Positions 45,857-54,187 of a stretch of DNA of 64,000 bases are shown here, piece by piece. The stretch spans positions 36,474 to 100,473 of the forward strand of contig JHWU01000014.1 of assembly GCA_000622025.1 (NCBI GenBank). The letters run 5' to 3'. The first letter of the stretch is position 1, and each line of letters opens with the position of its first letter. The position numbers and the translations under genes were made by a program. The notes under the pieces are model-generated. The model had not been told where the DNA came from. It made no database searches and saw only the letters and a program-made list of their open reading frames with translations. Source of the stretch: Lachnospiraceae bacterium AD3010. Its GTDB lineage: Bacteria; Bacillota; Clostridia; Lachnospirales; Lachnospiraceae.

Positions 45857-45979
45857 CTCTGAAATGAGGCTGTATACAATTGTATAGCTGATGCTTACAG
45901 GGTGAAACGTTAATACAGCAAACGCTCCGACAGGCTGAAACAGCCCACGGGCAGGAACAGATTTTGACAGGAGGACATT

Positions 45980-46435
45980 ATGCTTAAAGGTATTCCAAAG
46001 ATTCTTTCACCCGAACTTCTGATGGTGCTTAATGAGATGGGTCACAGCGACGTGATCGTTATTGGAGACGGTAATTTCCCTTCCGAGACCATGGGAAAGG
46101 ATGCGATAGTTATTAGAGCCGACGGACACGGGGTACCTGAGCTTCTGGATGCCATCCTTACGGTTATGCCTCTGGATACATACGTGGAACACCCTGTTAA
46201 TCTTATGGAGCTTATGCCTGAGGATGTAGGCAAGATCCAGACTCCGATTTGGGACGAGTATGCACGCATTGTTGCAAAGCATGACGAGAGAGGCGAAAAG
46301 GCCATAGGTCATATTGAGAGATTCAAGTTCTACGAAGAGGTACAGAAGAAGGCTTTCTGCGTTGTGGCAAGCGGCGAGTCTGCGGTATATGCAAATGTTA
46401 TGCTGCAGAAGGGCGTTGTGACCGACGCAAAGTAA
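45980..46435 (+). CDS. fucU: RbsD/FucU-family sugar mutarotase
   Basis: A 151-residue protein interconverting anomers of a sugar before isomerisation. Family motifs are GHSDVIVIGDGNFPSE with the catalytic-region His/Asp near the start, VIRADGHGVPELLDAIL and a C-terminal YANVMLQKGVV. It fits FucU better than RbsD. It is the first gene of the operon and pairs logically with the isomerase at 42244, which shares its operator. Confidence 0.92.
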   Translation: MLKGIPKILSPELLMVLNEMGHSDVIVIGDGNFPSETMGKDAIVIRADGHGVPELLDAILTVMPLDTYVEHPVNLMELMPEDVGKIQTPIWDEYARIVAKHDERGEKAIGHIERFKFYEEVQKKAFCVVASGESAVYANVMLQKGVVTDAK

Positions 46436-46506
46436 AAAGCATCGATCGGATCAGGGTCTTAATAACGGCTACGAAAAGGTAAACGAAAGGAAGTACAGAA
46501 AAAGAA

Positions 46507-47805
46507 ATGGGAAAGCAGCACCCCTTAAGGGAAATGATAGAAAACAGGAAAAAGGGTGATCTCACGGGAATACCCTCATATTGTACCGCAAACAAGCTGG
46601 TCCTTGAGGCCGCGCTTTTAAGGGCAAAGGAAACAGGAAAGCGGGTCCTCATAGAAGCGACGGCAAATCAGGTAAACCAGTTCGGCGGATATACGGGAAT
46701 GAAGCCCGCGGACTTCTATAAGTATGTGAAGGAAATGGCTGAGGATCTCGGTGTTTCCGAGGATATGCTGATCCTTGGAGGAGACCACCTCGGACCTCTC
46801 ACCTGGCAGAATCTGCCGGAAGAGGAGGCGATGAAAAATTCGGAGGATCTGGTATATGCGTACACCAGAGCCGGTTTCACAAAGATACATCTTGATACCA
46901 GTATGAAGGTTGCGGATGATCCCGAGGGAATGCTTTCAACCGAAGTGATAGCTGAAAGAGGAGTGCGCCTTTACAAGGTATGTATGAAGGCTTATGAGGA
47001 TCTGAAGGCGGAAAAACCTGATGCGCTGAGGCCTGTATTTATCATTGGTTCAGAGGTTCCTATCCCGGGGGGATCCCAGGAGGAAGAGGACTCCCTTGCC
47101 GTTACGAAGAAGGAGGCCTTTGCAGATACAGTTGATACCTATAAGGCCTGCTTCGAAAAGGCCGGCGTGGGTGATGCCTTTAAAGATGTGATAGCGGTTG
47201 TGGTACAGCCGGGTGTGGAATTCGGTGACGAGCAGGTATTTTACTATGACAGGGATAATGCGGCAGATCTTTGCGGGAAGCTTAAGGACTATCCGGACAT
47301 AGTATTCGAGGGTCATTCCACCGATTACCAGACTCCGGAGTGCTTAAAGAAGATGGTAGAGGACGGCATTGCAATACTGAAGGTCGGTCCGGCCCTCACC
47401 TTTGGATTGAGGGAGGCACTGTTTTCACTTTCAATGATAGAGAAGGAGATCGTGCCGGAAGAAAAGCAGGCTCATTTTATGGAAAGTCTTGAGAAGGCTA
47501 TGGTAGAAAATCCCGATAACTGGAAGAAGCACTATCACGGAAGTGAGAAGCAGCAGGCACTGGCAAGAAAGTACAGCTATTCCGACCGGGCGAGATACTA
47601 TATCGGAGGAGAGGAACAGGAAAAGGCGATAGAGAAGCTCTTTGAGAATCTGAGGAAGTATCCTGTTGCTATGAATATCCTTCATCAGTATATGCCGAAG
47701 CAGTATGACAGGATCCTTAAGGGCGAACTGAAGAATGACCCGAAGGAGCTTGCCATGGCAGGAGCTGCCGAATACATGAGGGATTACGAATACGCAGCTT
47801 ATTGA
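46507..47805 (+). CDS. gatZ: GatZ/KbaZ-type non-catalytic aldolase subunit
   Basis: A 432-residue protein of the GatZ/KbaZ family, which associates with and stabilises the class II tagatose-1,6-bisphosphate aldolase subunit GatY/KbaY. Landmarks are the opening NRKKGDLTGIPSYCTANKLV, VLIEATANQVNQFGGYTGM, LGGDHLGPLTWQ and VIGSEVPIPGG-like IIGSEVPIPGGSQ. The catalytic partner is encoded downstream at 48102, separated by a repeat array. Finding this subunit next to fucI/fucU genes is unusual. Confidence 0.9.
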   Translation: MGKQHPLREMIENRKKGDLTGIPSYCTANKLVLEAALLRAKETGKRVLIEATANQVNQFGGYTGMKPADFYKYVKEMAEDLGVSEDMLILGGDHLGPLTWQNLPEEEAMKNSEDLVYAYTRAGFTKIHLDTSMKVADDPEGMLSTEVIAERGVRLYKVCMKAYEDLKAEKPDALRPVFIIGSEVPIPGGSQEEEDSLAVTKKEAFADTVDTYKACFEKAGVGDAFKDVIAVVVQPGVEFGDEQVFYYDRDNAADLCGKLKDYPDIVFEGHSTDYQTPECLKKMVEDGIAILKVGPALTFGLREALFSLSMIEKEIVPEEKQAHFMESLEKAMVENPDNWKKHYHGSEKQQALARKYSYSDRARYYIGGEEQEKAIEKLFENLRKYPVAMNILHQYMPKQYDRILKGELKNDPKELAMAGAAEYMRDYEYAAY

Positions 47806-47817
47806 GCGAAACGCTCC

Positions 47818-48063
47818 TGTTATCCTGAGCGCAAGCGAAGGATCCGGGTCTGTCATCCTGAGCGCCAGTGAAGGATCCGGGTCTGTCGTCCTGAGCGTTA
47901 GCGAAGGATCCGGGTCTGTCATCCTGAGCGTTAGCGAAGGATCTTTCCAAACTGTTATAGAAGATTCTTCGCTTCGCTCAGAATGACAGGGAGCTGTTCC
48001 CAAGAATGACAGGGAGCTGATCCTCAGAATGACAAGGAGCCGTTCCCCAGGCTGACAAAAAGG
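47818..48063. repeat. Array of dispersed repeats between gatZ and gatY
   Basis: Four direct copies of a TCATCCTGAGCG...GCGAAGGATC unit (period about 37 bases) are followed by one inverted AGAATC-type copy. Then come decaying partial copies (AGAATGACAGGGAGCTG). It fills almost the whole 296-base gap between two co-directional genes of one operon, so it is probably transcribed. There are no unique spacers, so it is not a CRISPR. Confidence 0.85.
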
Positions 48064-48101
48064 GGGCCGTCCCCAGGCTGGTACAGAAATAAGGAGAATA
48101 A

Positions 48102-48947
48102 ATGTATACGACATCATATGAAATGCTTGAAAAAGCTAAGAAGGGCGGTTACGCAGTAGGAGCCTTCAATGCGGAGAATATGGAGATGATAAAGGCCATC
48201 ATTGCCGCTGCGGAAGAATTAAAGGCTCCCGTGATGATACAGACCACGCCCAGCACCGTGAAATATGGAACCCTTGAGACCTTTGCCGCCATCACAAGGG
48301 CGGAGGCTGAAAAGGTAAGTATTCCGGTGTGCCTTCACTTAGACCACGGCGCAAGCTTTGATATGGCGGTAAAAGCCATACAGGTTGGTTACGGGTCGGT
48401 AATGATAGACGGCTCAAAGCTTGAGCTGGACGCAAACATCGCACTGTCAAAGAGTGTTGCAGATGTGGGCAGAGCCTGCGGGATACCTGTAGAAGCCGAG
48501 CTTGGCAAGGTTGGAGGCAAGGAAGACGATACGGAGTCAAAGGAATCGGTTTATACGGATCCGGATGAAGCAAAACGTTTCGTTGAAGAAACGAAGGTTG
48601 ATTCCCTGGCAATAGGGATCGGCACAGCTCACGGTGTTTATAAGGAGAAACCGGTTTTAAATACGAAGAGGATAAGTGAAGTAAAAGAAGTGGTAAGTAT
48701 TCCGCTGGTACTCCACGGATCATCGGGTCTTTCCGATGAAGATGTGGGTGATTGTGTGAAGCGCGGGATGTGCAAGGTGAATTTCGCAACAGAGCTAAGG
48801 CAGGCGTACCTTAAAGCCACAAGAGAGCTCCTCGCTGCAGATGATTCCATTATCGACCCGAAGAAGATCGGGGAAGCTGCAATGAAAGCGGTAAAAGCGC
48901 AGGTGGAGTACAGGATAAAGGTTTGCGGCTGCGACGGCAAGGCGTAA
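48102..48947 (+). CDS. gatY: Class II aldolase, GatY/KbaY/FbaA family
   Basis: A 281-residue zinc-dependent ketose-bisphosphate aldolase. Zinc ligands are visible in CLHLDHGASFD, IGTAHGVY and VLHGSSGLSDED. The opening YAVGAFNAENMEMIKAII is typical. GatY/KbaY members cleave tagatose-1,6-bisphosphate to DHAP and glyceraldehyde-3-phosphate, and FbaA members cleave fructose-1,6-bisphosphate. The gatZ-like gene upstream favours the first type. A near-perfect copy of the regulon operator, CAAAACGTTTCG, occurs inside the gene at 48571. Confidence 0.9.
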   Translation: MYTTSYEMLEKAKKGGYAVGAFNAENMEMIKAIIAAAEELKAPVMIQTTPSTVKYGTLETFAAITRAEAEKVSIPVCLHLDHGASFDMAVKAIQVGYGSVMIDGSKLELDANIALSKSVADVGRACGIPVEAELGKVGGKEDDTESKESVYTDPDEAKRFVEETKVDSLAIGIGTAHGVYKEKPVLNTKRISEVKEVVSIPLVLHGSSGLSDEDVGDCVKRGMCKVNFATELRQAYLKATRELLAADDSIIDPKKIGEAAMKAVKAQVEYRIKVCGCDGKA

Positions 48948-48964
48948 AAGACTGAGAGGCATAA

Positions 48965-50482
48965 ATGGCTGAATATCTTCTTGGAATAGATATCGGAACA
49001 AGCTCCTGTAAGATCGTCCTCTTTGATAAAGAGGGTACTGTGGTTGCCACGGAAACAGGAGAATATCAGGTTTATTATCCTCATGAGGGCTGGGCGGAGC
49101 AGAACCCGGACGAGTGGTGGAAGGCTGTGGCGGAAAGCACAAAGAGGATAATAGAGAAGAGCGGAATAGATCCGTCGGACATAGCGGGTGTCGGGACTGA
49201 CGGACAGAGCTGGTCAGCGATCGCTGTGGATAAGGACGGAAGGTGTCTGATGAACACTCCCATATGGATGGACACCAGATCAGAGGATATCTGCGGTGAG
49301 CTCCGTTCCCGTCTGGGAGACAGGATCTTCGAGCTTTCGGGGAACAGCCTGCAGCCCAGCTACACTACCGCAAAGATCATATGGTATAAAAGGGAATTTC
49401 CCGATGTTTATAAGAATATCAGGTATATCCTGCAGTCAAACAGCTTCATAGTATACCGTCTCACGGGAGCGGTGACCCACGATATTTCCCAGGGCTACGG
49501 CCTTTCCTGCTTTGATATGAGGAAGGGAAGGTGGGACAGCGATATGGCCCGGGAGCTGGATATTCCGGAAGAATTTCTCCCGGATATCGTTCCCTGTCAT
49601 AAGGTGGTAGGACAGGTGACAAAGGAAGCTGCGGCTCTTACGGGATTAAAGGAAGGAACTCCGGTTGTTGCCGGAGGTCTGGACGCAGCCTGCGGAACAC
49701 TTGGAACCGGAGTACTTAATAACGGGGAGACTCAGGAGCAGGGAGGACAGGCAGGTGGAATGAGTATCTGCCTCGACCACTATGCTGCGGATCCAACACT
49801 GATATTGGGCTTCCATGTTGTTCCCGATAAATGGCTTCTCCAGGGCGGGACCACCGGAGGAGCGGGGGTAATGCGCTGGATCACGGCGAATTTCGGAGAT
49901 TACGAGAGAACTCTTGAAAAGAAAAGGAATTTAAGCGACGTTGCCCAGTTTAATGAACTCGCAGAAGGAGTCGCACCGGGTTCAGACGGACTTATCTTCC
50001 TTCCCTATATGGCCGGAGAACGTTCTCCCATATGGGATCCGAAAGCAAAGGGAGTCTGGTACGGCATAGATTTTACAAAGACCAAGGCTCACTTCATACG
50101 TTCCGCTATGGAAGGCGGAGCCTTTGCATTACGGCACAATCTGGAGATCGCAGAGCGCTGTGGAGGCGAGGTAAAGGAGCTTCGTGCCATGGGAGGAGCA
50201 TCCCTCGCAAAGATATGGACCCAGATAAAGTCGGACGTTACGGGAAAACCCATAACAGTCTGCCATTCGGGAACGGAGACCTCGCTCGGAGCGGCGATAC
50301 TTGCGGGAGTAGGAACCGGAGTATACAAAAGCTTTGAAGAGGCGGTGGCGCTTACGGTGCATACCACGAGACACCACGAACCGGATCCCGCCAATAAAGA
50401 GGTGTACGACAGGAATTACAGAACGTATATAGAGCTGTATGAAGATCTGAAGGATCTGATGCAGCGAACGGGTGGTTTGTGA
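48965..50482 (+). CDS. FGGY-family carbohydrate kinase, xylulokinase-like
   Basis: A 505-residue ASKHA kinase with LLGIDIGTSSCKIVLFD, TDGQSWSAIAVD, the MDTRSEDI metal-site region, and the VVAGGLDAACGTLGTG and MAGERSPIWDP segments. It resembles xylulokinases most, but FGGY kinases for fuculose, ribulose, tagatose or rhamnulose share these features, and specificity cannot be read off. Context (FucI, FucU, GatYZ, GatD) suggests it phosphorylates the ketose made by the isomerase or dehydrogenase. It starts 17 bases after the aldolase gene. Confidence 0.9.
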   Translation: MAEYLLGIDIGTSSCKIVLFDKEGTVVATETGEYQVYYPHEGWAEQNPDEWWKAVAESTKRIIEKSGIDPSDIAGVGTDGQSWSAIAVDKDGRCLMNTPIWMDTRSEDICGELRSRLGDRIFELSGNSLQPSYTTAKIIWYKREFPDVYKNIRYILQSNSFIVYRLTGAVTHDISQGYGLSCFDMRKGRWDSDMARELDIPEEFLPDIVPCHKVVGQVTKEAAALTGLKEGTPVVAGGLDAACGTLGTGVLNNGETQEQGGQAGGMSICLDHYAADPTLILGFHVVPDKWLLQGGTTGGAGVMRWITANFGDYERTLEKKRNLSDVAQFNELAEGVAPGSDGLIFLPYMAGERSPIWDPKAKGVWYGIDFTKTKAHFIRSAMEGGAFALRHNLEIAERCGGEVKELRAMGGASLAKIWTQIKSDVTGKPITVCHSGTETSLGAAILAGVGTGVYKSFEEAVALTVHTTRHHEPDPANKEVYDRNYRTYIELYEDLKDLMQRTGGL

Positions 50483-50495
50483 AAGGCTTTGGAAA

Positions 50496-50726
50496 GATCC
50501 TTCGCTGACGCTCAGGATGACAGCGAAGAATCCGGAACAATCATTCTGGGTAAAGTGAAGAATCCGGGACAGTCATTCTGAGTAAAGCGAAGAATCCGGA
50601 ACTGTCATTCTGAGTAAAGCGAAGAATCCGAGACAGTCATTCTGAGCGAAGCGAAGAATCCGGAACTGTCATTCTGAGTAAAGCGAAGAATCCGGGACTG
50701 TCATTCTGAGCGAAGCGAAGAATCTT
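50496..50726. repeat. Array of dispersed repeats between kinase and dehydrogenase genes
   Basis: One inverted GGATC-type copy is followed by six direct copies of the AGAATC type (CATTCTGAG(C/T)(G/A)AAGCGAAGAATC) at 36-37-base spacing. It occupies the 284-base gap inside the operon. Copies are nearly identical, so the expansion looks recent. Confidence 0.88.
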
Positions 50727-50766
50727 TAATATCAGCAAAATATAATTAACACAGGAGAAAAGAGCA

Positions 50767-51816
50767 ATGAAAGCAGGAGTAATTTACGCACCAAACGACA
50801 TAAGATATGAGGATATGCCCGATCCCGAGCCTAAGGCGGGAGAAGTAAGGGTAAAGGTGAAATACACCGGTATCTGCGGCTCTGATGTACCGAGAGTGAA
50901 TGCCGATGCCTGTCACTTTTATCCCAATGTTATAGGACATGAATTTTCCGGAACCGTGGACAGCGTAGGTGAAGGAGTGGAGAAATTCAGGTCCGGTGAC
51001 AGGGTTGCGGGTATTCCCCTTGTACCCTGTATGGAGTGTGAAGACTGCAGAAGCGGAAATTATGCACTTTGCAAGCACTACAGCTTCATAGGATCACGTC
51101 AGCAGGGCTCATTCGCGGAATATGTGTGTGTTCCCGAGATGAATCTGGTTCACATAGCCGACAATATCCCTTTTGAGCAGGCGGCATTATTTGAGCCCAC
51201 AACCATAGCACTTCACGGGCTTGAGAGGGTAAATTACAAGCCCGGTAAATATGTAGCGGTCCTCGGAACAGGAACCATCGGGGTTCTTCTGGTCAACTGG
51301 CTGCATGCATTTGATGCGAAGAAGATCGTGGTATTTGACATCGTACCGGAAAAACTGGAATTCGCAAAGAAAATGGGTGCGGATGATGGAATAAATACCC
51401 TTGATAAGGACTTTATGGAGCAGGCGCTTGCCTTAACCGGAGGGCACGGCTTTGATTATGTGTATGAAACAGCCGGAAATACCATCACCATGAAGATGGC
51501 CTTCGCCCTGGCGGCAAATAAGGCAGAGATGTGCTTTGTCGGAACTCCCACCAGGGATCTTACCTTCAGCGTTTCCGAATGGGAGAATATGAACCGGAAG
51601 GAATTCATACTGACGGGATCCTGGATGAGCTATTCGGCACCCTTCCCGGGACATGAGTGGTCACTCACCGGAGAGTATTACGGAAACGGTAAATTAAACT
51701 ATGACGAGGGACTTATCTTTAAGAAGATCCCCTTAAGTAAGATCGCAGATGCCTTTGAGCTCTTCAAGACTCCGGGAGCGGTAAAGGGAAAGATACTTAT
51801 TGACAGTGAGGCCTGA
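50767..51816 (+). CDS. gatD: Zinc-dependent polyol dehydrogenase, GatD-like
   Basis: A 349-residue medium-chain dehydrogenase. Catalytic zinc site: Cys in GICGSD, His-Glu in GHEFSG. Structural zinc cysteines: CMECEDC...C. Nucleotide fold: VLGTGTIGVLLV. The segment GSWMSYSAPFPGHEW strongly resembles that of galactitol-1-phosphate 5-dehydrogenase (GatD). Because sugar enters here through an ABC transporter rather than a PTS, the substrate may be a free polyol rather than its phosphate (inference). Confidence 0.87.
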   Translation: MKAGVIYAPNDIRYEDMPDPEPKAGEVRVKVKYTGICGSDVPRVNADACHFYPNVIGHEFSGTVDSVGEGVEKFRSGDRVAGIPLVPCMECEDCRSGNYALCKHYSFIGSRQQGSFAEYVCVPEMNLVHIADNIPFEQAALFEPTTIALHGLERVNYKPGKYVAVLGTGTIGVLLVNWLHAFDAKKIVVFDIVPEKLEFAKKMGADDGINTLDKDFMEQALALTGGHGFDYVYETAGNTITMKMAFALAANKAEMCFVGTPTRDLTFSVSEWENMNRKEFILTGSWMSYSAPFPGHEWSLTGEYYGNGKLNYDEGLIFKKIPLSKIADAFELFKTPGAVKGKILIDSEA

Positions 51817-51919
51817 GAAAACCGGCAGAAATGCTGAAGAACAGAGCCGGAAGCAAGACGGCACGGGCGGTTAAGCAGGAAAAAAGAAAACAGGATTAGT
51901 GAAAGAAGGAGGAGACAGA

Positions 51920-52924
51920 ATGTCAGAATTTGTTAATCCGGAACTGGTTCCCAAGGTTAAATTTTACACAGGAGAAGAGGTTCCCTGTATAGGCTTAGGT
52001 ACCTTCGGCTCGGACAGGGTCAGTGCCGAGGATGTAGCCGGAGCTGTTGACGGGGCTATACGTGCGGGCTACAGAAATGTGGACTGTGCAGCCTGCTACG
52101 GAAATGAAGATCTTATAGGAAACGTACTGAAAAAGCTTCTGGACGAGAAGGTGGTTAAGAGAGAAGAGCTCTTTATCATGACCAAGGTCTGGAACGATAT
52201 GCACAGAAAGGTTAAGGAAGCACTGAAAAAGAGCCTTTCCGACCTTAAGCTGGACTATGTTGATATGTATTATATCCATTGGCCCTTCCCCAATTACCAC
52301 GCACCTCACTGTGATGTGGATTCGAGGAACCCGGATTCAAAGCCCTTCTCGGTAGAGGAATTCTGTGATACCTACGGACAGATAGCCGATCTGAAGAAGG
52401 AAGGACTTGTCAGAAATATAGGTATTTCAAACCTTACGATCCCGAAGCTGGACGCGGTACTGCCGAAGCTTGACGAGCTTCCGGCTGCCTGTGAGCTGGA
52501 GATACACCCCTGCTTCCAGCAGAACGAGCTGATGCAGTATCTTGTGGATCATAAGATCCAGCCGGTGGGCTACATGCCTCTCGGAAGCCCCAGACGTCCG
52601 GAAAGGGATATAGTGGAGACAGATATTAACGATATGGCAGAGCCGGAAATTGTGGAGATCGCAAAGAATCACGGTGTACATCCCGCGCTTATCTGCCTGA
52701 AGTGGGCGCAGCAGAGGGGAGAAATGGCAATACCCTTCTCAATCCACAATTATGTAGCAAACTTAAAGTGCGTTACCGAAGATCCTCTCTCAGATGAAGA
52801 AATGAAGATCATCGGAACAATGGAAAAGAATAACCGTCTTGTGAAGGGACAGGTTTTCCTCTGGCCCGGAGCAAATGACTGGCACGATCTATGGGATGAG
52901 GACGGATTTATTGTAGGGCAATAG
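51920..52924 (+). CDS. Aldo/keto reductase
   Basis: A 334-residue NADPH-type reductase. The catalytic tetrad is present: Asp in NVDCAACYGNE, Tyr in the same block, Lys in FIMTKVW and His in YYIHWPF. The ATG at 51920 follows GGAGGAGA. In this operon it could reduce an aldose to its alditol, feeding the GatD-like dehydrogenase, or reduce lactaldehyde or another aldehyde released by the aldolase. Both are inferences. Confidence 0.9.
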   Translation: MSEFVNPELVPKVKFYTGEEVPCIGLGTFGSDRVSAEDVAGAVDGAIRAGYRNVDCAACYGNEDLIGNVLKKLLDEKVVKREELFIMTKVWNDMHRKVKEALKKSLSDLKLDYVDMYYIHWPFPNYHAPHCDVDSRNPDSKPFSVEEFCDTYGQIADLKKEGLVRNIGISNLTIPKLDAVLPKLDELPAACELEIHPCFQQNELMQYLVDHKIQPVGYMPLGSPRRPERDIVETDINDMAEPEIVEIAKNHGVHPALICLKWAQQRGEMAIPFSIHNYVANLKCVTEDPLSDEEMKIIGTMEKNNRLVKGQVFLWPGANDWHDLWDEDGFIVGQ

Positions 52925-52969
52925 TATGCATCAGATCGACCTGGCTTGAGATAGACTGGAAAATTAACC

Positions 52970-53989
52970 ATGCCATCAACCATAAAGGATATAAGGGACG
53001 AAACGGGGCTGTCGCTTGCCACTATTTCAAAGTACTTAAACGGCGGCAACGTTCTCCCGAAGAATAAAGAAAAGATAGAATCTGCGGTGGAGAAACTCCA
53101 CTATCAGGTAAACGAGATAGCCCGGGGGCTCGTGACCAACAGCACGAGAACCGTGGGGGTTAGCGTTTTTGATGTGACTGATGTATTTAACGGCATCATT
53201 CTGCATGAGATAGGACTGCAGCTTTTCAAGCTTGGCTACGGAATGCTGATTGTGGATTCTTCCAATGACCAGAGCAGGGAGGAAAAGAATATCCGTTTTC
53301 TTGTTAATAAGAAGGTTGACGGGATAATCTCCCTTCCTGTTGCGGGAAGCTCTGCTGTTTTGAATCCGGCATTTGCCGCGGACATTCCGGTCGTACTCCT
53401 GGACAGGCAGTACAGGGACAGATCTCTTGACAGTATTACCTTAAATAATCGGGAGGCTGCGGCCGGTGCCGTGAATTATCTGATCGAGAACGGCCACAAA
53501 AAGATAGCAGTGATCTGTGCAAGGCAGGAATATACCGGACGGGAGCGATATGAGGGCTTCAAGAGCGCTATGGAAGAAGCCGGGATCGAGATCAGGAAGG
53601 AATATGTGCTGGACGGAACTCACAGCATGGAGCACGGTTATAATGCCATGCACAGGATCCTGAAGCTGAAGGACAGGCCGACGGCGATCCTGTCGACGAA
53701 CTATGGCATAAATCTTGGTGTGGTGATGGCTTTGAATGAAGCTCAGGTAAGCTATCCCGATGACATTTCCGTTGTGGGCTTTGATAATCTGATGCTGTCA
53801 AATGTATTAAAAACACAGCTCACGGTTATGGAACAGCCGATGGAACGTTTCGGGCAGAAGGGTGTCGAGATCCTCATGCAGAGGATAAATGAAAAAAAGG
53901 AAAACAACGGAAGCTTAGAGCATGACGGACATATCAACATTGTATTAAGTTCCCGTATGCATATGGGCGGATCGGTAAAAAAAATCTGA
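52970..53989 (+). CDS. LacI-family transcriptional repressor of the sugar regulon
   Basis: A 339-residue regulator. The N-terminal helix-turn-helix (TIKDIRDETGLSLATISKYLNG) and hinge (IARGLVTNSTRTVGV) precede a periplasmic-binding-protein-like effector domain. It is the last gene of the fucU operon, 45 bases after the reductase gene, and lies just upstream of the ABC operon. The centrally symmetric CG palindromes before fucI, fucU and the ABC operon are the type bound by LacI proteins. Autoregulation follows from its place in the operon. The effector is unknown. Confidence 0.92.
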   Translation: MPSTIKDIRDETGLSLATISKYLNGGNVLPKNKEKIESAVEKLHYQVNEIARGLVTNSTRTVGVSVFDVTDVFNGIILHEIGLQLFKLGYGMLIVDSSNDQSREEKNIRFLVNKKVDGIISLPVAGSSAVLNPAFAADIPVVLLDRQYRDRSLDSITLNNREAAAGAVNYLIENGHKKIAVICARQEYTGRERYEGFKSAMEEAGIEIRKEYVLDGTHSMEHGYNAMHRILKLKDRPTAILSTNYGINLGVVMALNEAQVSYPDDISVVGFDNLMLSNVLKTQLTVMEQPMERFGQKGVEILMQRINEKKENNGSLEHDGHINIVLSSRMHMGGSVKKI

Positions 53990-54007
53990 TATATTGACCA
54001 AAATGTA

Positions 54008-54036
54008 TTGACATAAAGAAGTATTTATAGGATAAT
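54008..54036 (+). promoter_or_regulatory. Promoter of the ABC transporter operon
   Basis: Perfect TTGACA -35 and GATAAT -10 are separated by 17 bases. The operator at 54047 begins ten bases after the -10. The 130-base leader contains GC-rich self-complementary stretches (e.g. CCGGAC/GTCCGG) before the GGAGG site. Confidence 0.8.
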
Positions 54037-54046
54037 TGCCAAAGAG

Positions 54047-54058
54047 CGAAACGTTTCG
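54047..54058. promoter_or_regulatory. LacI-type operator of the ABC operon
   Basis: Perfect palindrome CGAAACGTTTCG at the expected transcription start, with the same geometry as at the fucU operon. Confidence 0.85.
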
Positions 54059-54187
54059 CGCGAGAATTGGAAAAATGCTGAACCGGGGTTTCCCGGATCC
54101 GGATGAAGCCGTCCGGCAGAGGCAGAGGCCGTGTCAGGTAAGCCGGACAGGCTCCGGTACGGCGGAACAGATATATAATGGAGGAAA

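Noticed and set aside
47818..48063. Possible CRISPR array
   Set aside because: Units are 24-28 bases separated by only about 9 near-identical bases. There are no unique spacers of normal length and no cas genes nearby.
47431..48117. Minus-strand open frames across gatZ end and the repeat array (repeated FANAQDD-like peptides)
   Set aside because: The frame is a translation of the dispersed repeat, with no ribosome site and with the real gatZ gene on the other strand.
53841..53852. Operator-like GGAACGTTTCG inside the lacI-type gene
   Set aside because: It has two mismatches to the palindrome and lies in the middle of coding sequence. It is probably chance.
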